This document shows positions 1 to 7,842 of a stretch of 13,493 nucleotides of DNA, in pieces. Source of the DNA: JBHENN01 sp046262015. Its GTDB lineage: Bacteria; Actinomycetota; CADDZG01; WHSQ01. The stretch is taken from contig JBHENN010000090.1 in the NCBI GenBank assembly GCA_046262015.1, forward strand, positions 1 to 13,493, given 5' to 3'. Position 1 is the first letter of the stretch, and the number at the start of each line of letters is the position of its first letter. The translations under genes and the position numbers were made by a program. A model generated the notes under the pieces. It had not been told where the DNA came from. It saw only the letters and a list, made by a program, of their open reading frames with translations, and searched no databases.

Positions 1-1296
1 GTTCCCCTCCGCGAGCGCTTCGGGGACGCCCCGACGGCTCTCGCCACGGTGGCGATCGCGTTCGGTCTGGCGGGCACCGCCGCGTTCGCGCTGAACCTCG
101 TCGTCGGCGCCCGCCCTCCCTTGCTGGAACGCTACTTCGGAGGACTGGACAAGCTCTACCGAACGCATCAGACGATCGGGCGTAGCGCCTTCATCCTCCT
201 GCTACTGCACGTAGCCCTCATGCTGGCGAGCCGCGCCGCGGTCTCCCTCGACGCGGCCCTCGGCCTGCTGACGGGCGCGGCGGGAATGACCGTGACCTTA
301 GGCCTCGTCGCGTTCGCGTTGATGACGGTGGCGATCTCGCTCACCTTGTTCGCGCGGCTGAACCACGAGGTCTTCGTCTTCGTTCAGCGGTCCTTCGGCT
401 TCATCTTCCTGCTCGCCGCGATCCACGTGTTCCGGTCCCCGACCGCCAAGGGCGCATCCGATCTACTGACCTGGTACCTCGCCATCCTGTCGGTCGCGGG
501 GGTTGCAGCCTTCGCCTATCGCAGCTTGTTCGGCAGCTCATTCGTCCATCGCTACGACTACGAGGTGACCGACGTGAAGCTGCTTGGAGAGTCCGTCACG
601 CAGATCACGATGCGGCCCACCACGCAGCGTCTCTCGTTCACACCCGGGCAGTTCGTGTTCGTGAAGTTCCCGCGCTCGGCGTTCGATCCCGCAGGGCGCG
701 CGATGTCGCGGGCCGCCGAAGGCGCGTACGAGGTCGTCACGCTCGATCCGGGCGCGATAGAGAACCAGTTCCACCCGTTCTCCATCGCATCCTCTCCCGA
801 CGAACGCGACCTTCGGATCGTGGTCAAGGCGATCGGCGACTACACGACCCGCCTGCGCAAGCTCCAGGTGGGCGCGCCGGCCAAGGTCGAGGGTCCCTAC
901 GGCGCGTTGTCGTACCTGCGGGTTCCGAACCCCAAGCAGGTCTGGATCTCCGGTGGCATCGGTATCACGCCGTTCCTCAGCATGGCCAAGAGCCTCGACC
1001 CGGCCAGCTACGAGGTCGATTTCTTCTTCGCGACCGAGAGCCGCGAGGCCGACTTCTTCTCCGAAGAGCTGGGTGCCCTTGCGGATCGGGACCCCCGTTT
1101 CCGTATCATCCCGATACACAGTGACCGCCTGGGCTTCCTGACGGCCGACGACGTCGCCGCGGTCACGCCCGATGTGCGGGAGCGCGACATCCTCCTGTGT
1201 GGCCCGCCTCCGATGATGGCCGCGATGAGAGAGCAGTTCGTGGCGCTCGGCGTCCCGCAACGGCAGATCCACTTCGAGGAGTTCCGGTTCAAGTAG
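1..1296 (+). CDS. Ferric reductase/NOX-like flavocytochrome, 5'-truncated
   Basis: This is predicted to carry electrons from NAD(P)H through FAD and membrane heme to an acceptor across the membrane. The frame is open from base 1, so the GTG at 49 is probably internal and the N-terminus lies outside the window. Counting from that GTG, residues 1-160 form a ferric-reductase-type membrane domain with candidate heme ligands H40, H54 and H126. Residues 165-290 are an FAD-binding barrel, with PGQFVFVKFP at 199-208 and HPFSIASSP at 242-250. Residues 297-415 are the NAD(P)-binding domain, with SGGIGITP at 301-308 and CGPPPMM at 384-390, and a normal C-terminus. The position that usually holds the fourth heme His (13 residues before H126) is Q113. 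The stop is one base from the stop of the convergent phospholipase D gene. Family assignment is strong; the electron acceptor (iron, oxygen or other) cannot be told. Confidence 0.88.
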   Translation, partial: VPLRERFGDAPTALATVAIAFGLAGTAAFALNLVVGARPPLLERYFGGLDKLYRTHQTIGRSAFILLLLHVALMLASRAAVSLDAALGLLTGAAGMTVTLGLVAFALMTVAISLTLFARLNHEVFVFVQRSFGFIFLLAAIHVFRSPTAKGASDLLTWYLAILSVAGVAAFAYRSLFGSSFVHRYDYEVTDVKLLGESVTQITMRPTTQRLSFTPGQFVFVKFPRSAFDPAGRAMSRAAEGAYEVVTLDPGAIENQFHPFSIASSPDERDLRIVVKAIGDYTTRLRKLQVGAPAKVEGPYGALSYLRVPNPKQVWISGGIGITPFLSMAKSLDPASYEVDFFFATESREADFFSEELGALADRDPRFRIIPIHSDRLGFLTADDVAAVTPDVRERDILLCGPPPMMAAMREQFVALGVPQRQIHFEEFRFK

Positions 1297-1297
1297 C

Positions 1298-2908
1298 TCA
1301 GAAGGTGCGCTGTCTCTTCAGCGCGCGCGGCCGTCCGTCGGGGTCCACCGCCATCTTGTAGGCCGCCCGGGCCCACCACATCGACGGCGCGCCCACCGGT
1401 TCGAGGTCGTGCATGCGCACGCGCCCTTGCGGGCGGGTGCCTCTGCCGCCGCGGCGATGCCACGCGTCGAGCTCATCGGCGGCATCCCGCCATAGATGGA
1501 AACCCTCGATCGGGTCGACGAGCCCCTCGTCGCCGGACCGACCTAGGTGCTCGCGCCATAGCTGCAGGCGCAGGTTGCGGGCGAACCGGCGCGCCCCATC
1601 GCCCAGCCCCGCCGGGTCCCTCGGGTCCCGCTCGTCGCGCGCGGCGTCGAGCACCGCGCACGACAGCTCCGAGTCGTGGGTCCACGAGCGGAGGTTGAGG
1701 TTGTCCGAGCCGACCGCCGCCCACACGTCGTCGACCACGCAGGCCTTCGCATGCACGTAGATCGGCAGCCCGATCTCGTTCTCGATGTCGCACACCAGGA
1801 CCCGCTCGCCCCCCGCCTCCCGCAGGTGTTCTAGGGCGAGCTGCTGTCCGAGGCGGGCGGGAGGGCCGGAGACGGCGCCGTCCTCCTCGGGGAAGCGAGG
1901 GACAACGACGATCAGGTGCAGGCCGGGTGTGCGCTCGAGTGCTCGAGCAAGCGCGTCGGCGACGTCCGCCGACCAGAGGTACTGATCCTCGAGGTACACG
2001 AGCCTCCTCGCCCGCTCCATCGCCTTCCCGTAGGCGCGCGCGATGCTGCGCTCGCCGAGGCGCGCGAACGGATAGGCCGGTCGCTTCGCCGGGTAGGTGC
2101 GCAGGACCTGGACCGCATGGGAACCTGCCGGTGGCGGGTCGTCGAGCATGGTCGGAAGCGGGCTCGCCTCGTCCGGCTCGTGCGCCCGACGCGCGAGCAC
2201 CTTGCGGAGCGGGTTGCGGTGGTCGAGCGGGGTGGGGTCCTCCCAACGCTCCCTGAAGGTGTAGGCGAGGTCGCCGATCGAGGGACCGCGCACCGCGAGC
2301 TGGATATCGTGCCATGCCGGTCGCTCGCCGTAGCGTTCGTCCAGGGGGTACACCTGAGGATCGCCCCGATGCGCCTCGTCGTCGTTGCGGCCGTGACAGA
2401 GATCGATCCCTCCGACGAACGCGACGTCACGCGCGGGGTCGTCGGGACAGCGAAGCAAGACGAGCTTCTGGTGGTGGCTCCCGGCGCGCCGAACGCGTTC
2501 GTCGAGGAGGATCTCGCCGCCCGCCTCGTTGACCTCGCGGGCCAGGTCGAACGCCTCCTGCTCGCTGAAGTGGCTCTGGTCGGGATGTGAGCGCCACACC
2601 AAGCCGCGTACGTCGACCCCCCGGCGCGCCGCACCGGCCAGCACTGAAGCGAGCTCCGTGCCGGGGCCGGCGAGCCTCTCGTCGGGATCCCCGCGCCAGT
2701 CGGTGAGATAGAGGCGGTCGCCCTCGCGCAGCGCCGCGATGGCTTCGTGCAACCGTGCGAAGTAGGTCGCGCCGTGGACCAGCGGCTCGACGAGGTTGCC
2801 TTCGGTCCACGCCCGTCCGTTGCCCCTGCGTGCATCGATCCGGGTGTCGGGGTTGCCGCGTTCGGAGGGGCTCAGGTACCAGCGTTCAAGGCTCTGGTCG
2901 CGTTCCAA
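1298..2908 (-). CDS. Phospholipase D family protein (two HKD motifs)
   Basis: This is a phosphodiesterase/phosphatidyltransferase-fold enzyme of the PLD superfamily, probably acting on phospholipid headgroups; the substrate is unknown. Numbering from a GTG at 2914, the first motif region is SHHQK at 146-150, followed by GGIDLCHGRNDD around 168-179. The second is HAKACVVDD at 388-396 followed by GSDNLN at 402-407. The second motif is canonical (HxKx4D). The first has the His and Lys, but Arg stands at the fifth position after Lys where Asp is usual, with Asp residues three and four positions later. About 536 residues suits a two-domain PLD. No signal peptide or membrane helix is seen, so a cytoplasmic or membrane-surface location is likely. 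The TTG at 2908 is chosen over the GTG at 2914 because GGAGGTGA ends two bases before it; that site would overlap the GTG. Cardiolipin synthase is a less likely alternative because no membrane helices are present. Confidence 0.87.
   Translation of the reverse strand: MERDQSLERWYLSPSERGNPDTRIDARRGNGRAWTEGNLVEPLVHGATYFARLHEAIAALREGDRLYLTDWRGDPDERLAGPGTELASVLAGAARRGVDVRGLVWRSHPDQSHFSEQEAFDLAREVNEAGGEILLDERVRRAGSHHQKLVLLRCPDDPARDVAFVGGIDLCHGRNDDEAHRGDPQVYPLDERYGERPAWHDIQLAVRGPSIGDLAYTFRERWEDPTPLDHRNPLRKVLARRAHEPDEASPLPTMLDDPPPAGSHAVQVLRTYPAKRPAYPFARLGERSIARAYGKAMERARRLVYLEDQYLWSADVADALARALERTPGLHLIVVVPRFPEEDGAVSGPPARLGQQLALEHLREAGGERVLVCDIENEIGLPIYVHAKACVVDDVWAAVGSDNLNLRSWTHDSELSCAVLDAARDERDPRDPAGLGDGARRFARNLRLQLWREHLGRSGDEGLVDPIEGFHLWRDAADELDAWHRRGGRGTRPQGRVRMHDLEPVGAPSMWWARAAYKMAVDPDGRPRALKRQRTF
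1305..1326. terminator. Hairpin just past the ferric-reductase stop
   Basis: GCGCTG (1307-1312) and CAGCGC (1319-1324) form a perfect 6-bp stem with a 6-base loop. A G-T wobble and a G-C pair extend it to 1305-1326. It begins eight bases after the TAG of the + gene and lies inside the last codons of the - strand phospholipase D gene. There is no T-run on either side, so its role as a terminator or 3'-end stabiliser is inferred from position only. Confidence 0.4.
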
Positions 2909-2910
2909 CG

Positions 2911-2918
2911 TCACCTCC
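2911..2918 (-). promoter_or_regulatory. Strong ribosome binding site deciding the PLD start
   Basis: On the minus strand GGAGGTGA lies at 2918-2911, a near-perfect anti-16S match. It leaves five bases between GGAGG and the TTG at 2908-2906. The upstream in-frame GTG at 2914-2912 is part of the site itself, so TTG is the better start. Confidence 0.6.
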
Positions 2919-2967
2919 GGCGTTCATATCGGCGAGCCATATCCGCCCGGGTCGCGGGGCAACTTCG

Positions 2968-2973
2968 TACACT
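2968..2973 (+). promoter_or_regulatory. -10 element for a leaderless transcript of the AI-2E gene
   Basis: TACACT at 2968-2973 matches the TANNNT actinobacterial -10 pattern. Exactly six bases (GCGGGG) separate it from the GTG start at 2980. No conventional ribosome site precedes the GTG. The spacing puts the transcription start at or next to the G of the start codon, as in leaderless actinobacterial messages. No clear -35 hexamer is seen. Confidence 0.55.
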
Positions 2974-2979
2974 GCGGGG

Positions 2980-4023
2980 GTGACCCCGAGGACGGCCGAG
3001 GGCCCCTCCACCGCGACCATCCTGCGCGTGGTGTTCACGGTAGCAGCCGCCCTGCTGTTCCTCTATGCCCTCTACCTCGTTCGCTCGGTCCTGCTTCTCG
3101 TCCTCGTCGCGGGCTTCCTCGCGGTGGGGTTCGATCCCGCCATGCGGGCGCTCGAACGGCGCGGCTTGAAGCGAGGGCAGGCGGTGGCGGTGATCTTCGC
3201 CGGCGTGATCCTGTTCGTAGGAGGTTTCATCGCCGCGGTGGTACCGCCCCTGGTCGATCAGGTGACCAGCTTCGCCACCCACCTCCCCGAGTACGTGGCC
3301 GATCTTGCGCGCGCCAACCCGAGCATCGAGCGGTTCGTCGCGGAGAACGACATCGCGACGAAGCTGAAGGAGGCGACCGGCTCGGCTCCGAGCGCTCTGG
3401 GTGGGTCGTTCGGAAAGGTCCTTGGTATCGCAGGCTCGGTCTTCAGCAGTCTCATCAGCGTGCTCTCGGTACTCGTTCTGACGATCTACTTCTCGCTCAG
3501 CCTGTCGGCGATCCGCGCCGGAGGTTTCAAACTGATCCCGCGCAGCAAGCGACACCGGGCCGAGACCCTGGTCGATCCGATCCTGGGCAAGGTCGGTGCC
3601 TACATCGGAGGGAACATCGCCATCTCGATCATCGCCGGTGTCATGGCCTTCGCGTTCCTCGCGATAGCCGGCGTCCCGTTCCCGGTAGCCCTGGCATTGT
3701 GGGTGGCCCTCGCCGACCTCATCCCGCTCGTAGGCGCGACGCTGGGCGCGATCCCGTCGGTCGTCGTGGCGTTCTTCGTGTCCCTCCCGGTCGGCATCGC
3801 GACGCTGGCCTACTTCGTGATCTACCAGCAAGCCGAGAACTACCTCATCGCCCCCCGTGTGATGACCAAGGCGGTCGACGTCTCGCCGGCTGCGGTGCTG
3901 CTCGCCGCTCTGATGGGAGCGGCTCTCCTCGGTTTCATCGGAGCCCTGATGGCGATCCCCGCGGCCGCGGCGATCAAGCTCGTCGTTCGGGAGGTGGTCC
4001 ACCCGCGGGTCGAATCCGCCTGA
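2980..4023 (+). CDS. AI-2E/PerM-family membrane transporter
   Basis: This is a 347-residue polytopic membrane protein of the AI-2E transporter family (formerly UPF0118), whose members export or exchange small solutes, including autoinducer-2 in TqsA and Na+/H+ in some homologues. Hydrophobic segments lie near residues 14-50, 65-90, 150-176, 207-235, 237-285 and 303-335. A soluble stretch at about 91-145 is typical of the family. The conserved C-terminal half is clear: a Pro-rich hydrophobic core (DLIPLVGATLGAIPS, 246-260) and QAENYLIAPRVM at 284-295. The frame stays open far upstream, but the GTG at 2980 fits the family length and the leaderless -10 element. It is divergent from the PLD gene with a spacer of about 70 bp and ends five bases from the convergent CPBP gene. 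The transported substrate cannot be read from sequence. Confidence 0.9.
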   Translation: MTPRTAEGPSTATILRVVFTVAAALLFLYALYLVRSVLLLVLVAGFLAVGFDPAMRALERRGLKRGQAVAVIFAGVILFVGGFIAAVVPPLVDQVTSFATHLPEYVADLARANPSIERFVAENDIATKLKEATGSAPSALGGSFGKVLGIAGSVFSSLISVLSVLVLTIYFSLSLSAIRAGGFKLIPRSKRHRAETLVDPILGKVGAYIGGNIAISIIAGVMAFAFLAIAGVPFPVALALWVALADLIPLVGATLGAIPSVVVAFFVSLPVGIATLAYFVIYQQAENYLIAPRVMTKAVDVSPAAVLLAALMGAALLGFIGALMAIPAAAAIKLVVREVVHPRVESA

Positions 4024-4034
4024 GCCGATCAGGC
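4018..4034. terminator. Symmetric hairpin spanning two convergent stop codons
   Basis: GCCTGA (4018-4023), a five-base loop (GCCGA) and TCAGGC (4029-4034) form a perfect 6-bp inverted repeat. The left arm contains the TGA of the + transporter; the right arm contains the TGA of the - protease gene, read in reverse. The whole intergenic gap is the loop. No T-run follows on either strand, so bidirectional termination or 3'-end protection is inferred. Confidence 0.45.
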
Positions 4035-4787
4035 TCTGCCGGATGCCAGGTAGATCGCGGTCAGGGCGAGCCCGTTGTTCACGGAGTGAAGGAGCATCGC
4101 CGGGTAGAGGCTGCAGGTGCGCTCTACCACCAGGGCCAGGACCACTCCGACGAAGAACAACGGGGGGATCAAGGTGGGCAGGAGGTGTGCGGCGGCGAAG
4201 ACCAACGACGAGATCCCCGCGGCGGCGAGGACCCTGAAACGGCTCCGGAGGTAGCCGTACAGCATCCCCCGGAAGAGCAGTTCCTCCGCGACCGGAGCGA
4301 CGCCGGCGACCGTAACGAGCAGGATGAGGTAGTGCCTCGTGGTCATCGTCCCGCCGGGCGCGAACGCATCCTGTTGGGCCGTGCCGACGTCGGTGAGAAA
4401 GCGCGCCAGCAGCCAGACCAGGATCAGGTTGGCGATCAGGACCGCGATGCCGAGCGGGATCATCGCCAGTAGCTGGATACGGGTCGCCGGCCGAAGGCCG
4501 ATCGCCGTCCAGGGCGCGCGATGACGTCGCAACGCGAAGAACCACACGCTCGCGCCCAGCGACGCGTAGAGACCCATCGTCAGCAGCGCTCCCCATCCCG
4601 GCGTGGTGAAGTCGACACCGTCTTGCGGTTGGGAACCGGCGGCCGCGACCACCGCCAGTGCCACGAAACCGATGGCCGTGAAGAACCCCGTCACGAACGC
4701 GAGCAGCGTGTCCCGACCCGTCCACGGCACGGGACGGCGGTCGGCGCGTACGCTCGGCTCCTCCGGGATGCCGTCCTCGATCGCCAT
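4029..4787 (-). CDS. CPBP-family intramembrane metalloprotease
   Basis: This is a 252-residue membrane protein of the CPBP (CAAX protease and bacteriocin-processing, Abi) family. The catalytic signature is visible: EELLFR with E168, E169 and R173, then H201 in FAAAHLLP, then HSVNN with H234 and N237/N238. Hydrophobic segments occur near 27-50, 64-85, 105-131, 150-166, 185-204, 208-225 and 230-248. Such proteins are metal-dependent intramembrane proteases or, in some cases, bacteriocin self-immunity factors; the target here is unknown. The ATG at 4787 starts 50 bp from the divergent GTPase gene. No ribosome site precedes it, and TAGAAC ends nine bases upstream, so it may also be leaderless, with a weaker match. 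Confidence 0.9.
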   Translation of the reverse strand: MAIEDGIPEEPSVRADRRPVPWTGRDTLLAFVTGFFTAIGFVALAVVAAAGSQPQDGVDFTTPGWGALLTMGLYASLGASVWFFALRRHRAPWTAIGLRPATRIQLLAMIPLGIAVLIANLILVWLLARFLTDVGTAQQDAFAPGGTMTTRHYLILLVTVAGVAPVAEELLFRGMLYGYLRSRFRVLAAAGISSLVFAAAHLLPTLIPPLFFVGVVLALVVERTCSLYPAMLLHSVNNGLALTAIYLASGRA

Positions 4788-4825
4788 GTCGCACCCGTTC
4801 TACCCCAGCGCCGGGGCGGGTTCGT

Positions 4826-4831
4826 TACTCT
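4826..4831 (+). promoter_or_regulatory. -10 element for a leaderless transcript of the dynamin-like operon
   Basis: TACTCT at 4826-4831 fits TANNNT and lies exactly six bases (CCCTGC) before the GTG at 4838. There is no ribosome site. The geometry is identical to that before the AI-2E gene at 2980. No -35 box is obvious. Confidence 0.55.
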
Positions 4832-4837
4832 CCCTGC

Positions 4838-6541
4838 GTGGACCCGAGCCCCGATAGCGCCCCTCTGGTCGCGGCGCTCGTCACGCTGCGGGACCGCTTG
4901 GCGGCAGCACGGCTTGGTCTGGACACGCCCGGCATAGCGCGGGCGCGACACATCCGCGCGGAGCTCGTGGGGCAGATCGACGACTACCTGTTGCCCCGCT
5001 TGCGGCAACTCGATGCGCCCGTCCTCGCCGTGGTGGGGGGATCTACGGGCGCGGGCAAGTCCACGCTGGTAAACAGTCTCGTCGGGAACGAAGTCTCCCT
5101 GGCCGGGGTGCTACGGCCGACCACTCGCTCGCCCGTGCTGGTGTGCTATCCGGGCGACGCGCGCTGGTTCCTCGACCGCCGGATCCTCTCGACCCTGCCG
5201 CGCACGACCGGCAAGCCGACCGGCGACGCCCGGGCTCTCCACATCGTCGGCGACCCCGACGTGCCCCAGGGGCTCGCCTTGCTCGACGCGCCCGACATCG
5301 ATTCGGTGGTCGCAACGAACCGAGTCCTGGCGGGGGAGCTGCTCGCGGCCGGCGACCTCTGGATCTTCGTGACGACGGCGGCGCGATACGCGGACGCGGT
5401 CCCGTGGGACCTGCTGCGCCAAGCGCAGGCGCGCAGCACCGCGCTGGCCATCGTGTTGAACCGCATCCCGGAGGACGCTCTCGCCGAGGTCCCCGGACAT
5501 CTTGAGGAGATGCTCGACGAGCACGACCTCGGCCACGCGCCGCTGTTCTGTATCCCCGAGACCGAGTTGGACGGTGGGCTGATCCCCCACGAGGATCTCG
5601 CCCCGTTACAACGGTGGCTCGGCGAGCTGGCGGCCGACGCCGACGCGCGCGCGGACGTTGTCCGTATGACCCTCGAGGGCGCTCTGGACAGCGTCGACGG
5701 ACGCGTGCTCGAGGTCGTGGACGCTCTCGAGATGCAGGGGTCGGCGGCGGCTTCGCTCCGCGACATCGTCACCGCCGCCTATTCGTCGGCGCGCCGCGCT
5801 ATCGAGGAGGGTCTGAGCGGCGGAACCTTGCTGCGAGGCGAGGTTCTCGCTCGCTGGCACGAGTTCATCGGCACCGGTGAGGTCATGCGCGCGCTCGAGG
5901 ACCGTATCGGGTGGCTACGCGATCGTCTGCGCGAGACGTTCTCGGGTCAGCCTCCGGTGGCTGCACAGGTCCAGGACGCCGTCGGTGGGAACGTCGAGGC
6001 CCTCGTCCGGGCGGCCTCGGATGCGGCAGCCGAGTCGGTCGTCGCCGCATGGGATGAGACGCCCGCCGGGCGGACCGTCCTCGCGGGCGAGGGCGGCGAG
6101 CTGCAGCGGTCGTCGCCCTCTTTCTCCGGCGACATCACGAGCGAGGTGCGCGCGTGGCAGCAGCACGTCCTCGACCTGGTGCGCGCGGAGGGCGCATCCA
6201 AGCGGGCGTTAGGTCGCACGCTGTCGCTGGGTGTGAACGTGGTTGGGGCGTCCCTCATGGTCGCGGTGTTCGCGCAGACCGGCGGGCTCACGGGGGGCGA
6301 GATCGCGATCGCCGGCGGGACCGCCACGGTCAGCCACAAGCTCCTCGAGGCGCTCTTCGGCGACCAGGCGGTTCGGGCGCTCACGACCCGGGCGCGCCGC
6401 GACCTTCTGGAGCGCATCGGCCGGCTCCTCGATGCGGAGGCGGCCAGGTTCGAGACCGCGCTCGTCCCGTTCAGTCCCGACGCGGCGCACGCTGCGGCTC
6501 TGGCCGACGGCGCGAGCGCCCTCGACGAGGCGCGCCGATGA
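4838..6541 (+). CDS. Dynamin-like membrane-anchored GTPase (first of pair)
   Basis: This is a 567-residue GTPase. The P-loop (GGSTGAGKST) is at 67-76, switch-I threonines T95/T96 are in RPTTRSP, the G3 motif DAPD is at 150-153, and a degenerate G4 (VLNR, 206-209) stands in place of NKxD. Residues about 270-460 are helical, with acidic and basic heptad-like stretches. Two hydrophobic segments (about 462-480 and 484-500) form a likely membrane hairpin, and a helical tail follows. A GTPase head, helical stalk and membrane paddle suggest a bacterial dynamin-like protein that remodels or protects membrane. Streptomyces DynA/DynB, adjacent dynamin-like proteins that stabilise FtsZ rings at sporulation septa, are the closest arrangement I know. 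The GTG start is supported by the leaderless -10 element. The stop overlaps the ATG of the second GTPase (ATGA), so the two are translationally coupled. Confidence 0.85.
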   Translation: MDPSPDSAPLVAALVTLRDRLAAARLGLDTPGIARARHIRAELVGQIDDYLLPRLRQLDAPVLAVVGGSTGAGKSTLVNSLVGNEVSLAGVLRPTTRSPVLVCYPGDARWFLDRRILSTLPRTTGKPTGDARALHIVGDPDVPQGLALLDAPDIDSVVATNRVLAGELLAAGDLWIFVTTAARYADAVPWDLLRQAQARSTALAIVLNRIPEDALAEVPGHLEEMLDEHDLGHAPLFCIPETELDGGLIPHEDLAPLQRWLGELAADADARADVVRMTLEGALDSVDGRVLEVVDALEMQGSAAASLRDIVTAAYSSARRAIEEGLSGGTLLRGEVLARWHEFIGTGEVMRALEDRIGWLRDRLRETFSGQPPVAAQVQDAVGGNVEALVRAASDAAAESVVAAWDETPAGRTVLAGEGGELQRSSPSFSGDITSEVRAWQQHVLDLVRAEGASKRALGRTLSLGVNVVGASLMVAVFAQTGGLTGGEIAIAGGTATVSHKLLEALFGDQAVRALTTRARRDLLERIGRLLDAEAARFETALVPFSPDAAHAAALADGASALDEARR

Positions 6542-7842
6542 AAAGGTTGGCGGGCCGACGACGGAAGGTCGATCTGGACGCGCGTCTCGAGGCTCTGCGC
6601 GAGGCCGTCGCCATAGCAGACGGACGTCTTCCCGAGGACGATGTCGACATCGGGCGCGCCGTGCTCGAACGGGCCGGTGCGCGCATCGGTCTCGGGACGG
6701 AAACGGCGGTGGTCGCGCTCGCGGGCGCGACCGGGAGCGGCAAGTCGTCCTTGTTCAACGCGCTGACGGGTGAGGAGCTCTCCGAGGTGGGGGTGAGGCG
6801 CCCGACGACCGGCGAGACCCAGGCCGCGCTCTGGGGAGCCGACGACGCGGCTCCGTTGCTCGACTGGCTGCAGGTGGCGCGCCGGCACTACCTTGAGCCG
6901 GCCGAGGACCTCGACGGCCTGGTCCTCCTCGACCTCCCCGACCACGACTCGACCCATACCGACCACCGGATCGAGGTCGATCGGCTCGTCGAGGTGGTCG
7001 ACCTGCTCGTGTGGGTGCTCGATCCCCAGAAGTACGCCGACGGTGCGGTGCACGAGCGCTACCTCAGGCCGCTCGCCGGCCATTCGGGAGTGACCCTGGT
7101 GGTTCTCAACCAGACCGACAGGTTGGACGACAGGGCGGCGCGAAGCTGTCTCAAGGATCTGCGCCGGCTCTTGCAAGAGGACGGGCTGGAGGACGCCCGC
7201 GTCCTGTCGACTTCCGCCGCGACCGGGGAGGGGATCGACGAGCTGCGGGCGATCCTGGCGAAGCGCGTGCGCGCGCGGCGCGCCGCGTCCGACCGATTGG
7301 TGGCGGACATCGCTCTCGTCGCCGGCTGGTTCGGCTCGGCGTGCGATCCCAAGGTGATGCCTCACGACGTCCGGTCCAAGGACGTCGAGCAGCTCGTCGA
7401 TGCGTTAGCCGACGCCGCGGGTGTCGACCTCGTCGCCAACGCGGTCGAGCGCGCTCATCTCCACCGCGCCCGCCGCGCGACCGGCTGGCCTCTCACGCGC
7501 TGGATCAGACGGCTGCGCCCCGATCCCCTCGCCCGCCTGCACCTGAGTGGTGCTCGCACCGAGGACGACCGCACGTCGCTTCCCGCTGCGACCCCGGTAC
7601 AACGGGCGCGCGTCTCGAGCGCCTTGCGGACGATCGGCGACGCCGGCTCCCGGGGGTTGCCGGCGCCGTGGCCGGCGTTGGTCCGGCGCGCCGCGAGCGA
7701 GGCCGAGGGGGACCTTCCCGACCTGCTGGACCGTGCGATCACCTCGGCCGACCTCCAATCCGAGGAGCAGCCCGGGTGGTGGAAGGCGGTGGGTTTCGTG
7801 CAGGGCCTTCTCGTCGGGGCCGCCGGGATCGGCGCGTTGTAG
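6538..7842 (+). CDS. Second dynamin/YfjP-like GTPase, ended early by an in-frame TAG
   Basis: This is the partner GTPase, starting at the ATG of an ATGA overlap. The P-loop (GATGSGKSS) is at 63-71, switch-I threonines are in RRPTTGET around 88-94, G3 DLPD is at 132-135, G4 NQTD at 191-194 and a G5-like STSAATGEG near 224-232. A helical region follows to about residue 415. The reading frame then hits TAG at codon 435, inside a membrane helix beginning near residue 416. The frame continues intact for 100 more codons after the TAG, so this is the bulk of a 535-codon gene. As written, the product keeps the GTPase head but loses the end of helix one, all of helix two and the cytoplasmic tail. Nonsense mutation, sequencing error and readthrough are all possible; TAG is a normal stop for at least two neighbours (1294-1296 and 8668-8670). 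Confidence 0.82.
   Translation: MKRLAGRRRKVDLDARLEALREAVAIADGRLPEDDVDIGRAVLERAGARIGLGTETAVVALAGATGSGKSSLFNALTGEELSEVGVRRPTTGETQAALWGADDAAPLLDWLQVARRHYLEPAEDLDGLVLLDLPDHDSTHTDHRIEVDRLVEVVDLLVWVLDPQKYADGAVHERYLRPLAGHSGVTLVVLNQTDRLDDRAARSCLKDLRRLLQEDGLEDARVLSTSAATGEGIDELRAILAKRVRARRAASDRLVADIALVAGWFGSACDPKVMPHDVRSKDVEQLVDALADAAGVDLVANAVERAHLHRARRATGWPLTRWIRRLRPDPLARLHLSGARTEDDRTSLPAATPVQRARVSSALRTIGDAGSRGLPAPWPALVRRAASEAEGDLPDLLDRAITSADLQSEEQPGWWKAVGFVQGLLVGAAGIGAL

Noticed and set aside
2924..2946. Repeated CATATC in the spacer between the PLD and transporter genes
   Set aside because: It is two copies of six bases only, without a matching promoter or symmetry; this could be chance.
2911..4794. 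627-codon open frame on the minus strand opposite the transporter gene
   Set aside because: Its translation is rich in Arg, Gly, Asp and His without domains. It runs antisense to the transporter and then out of frame through the CPBP gene, both well-recognised families. Long shadow frames are expected at this GC content.
5947..7365. 472-codon minus-strand open frame across the two GTPase genes
   Set aside because: It has low-complexity Arg/Ala/Ser composition and no motifs, and it is opposite clear P-loop GTPase domains.
7840..7842. TAG as a recoded sense codon (pyrrolysine or reassigned amber)
   Set aside because: At least two neighbouring genes end normally in TAG (1294-1296 and 8668-8670), and a GTPase membrane helix is not a known pyrrolysine site.
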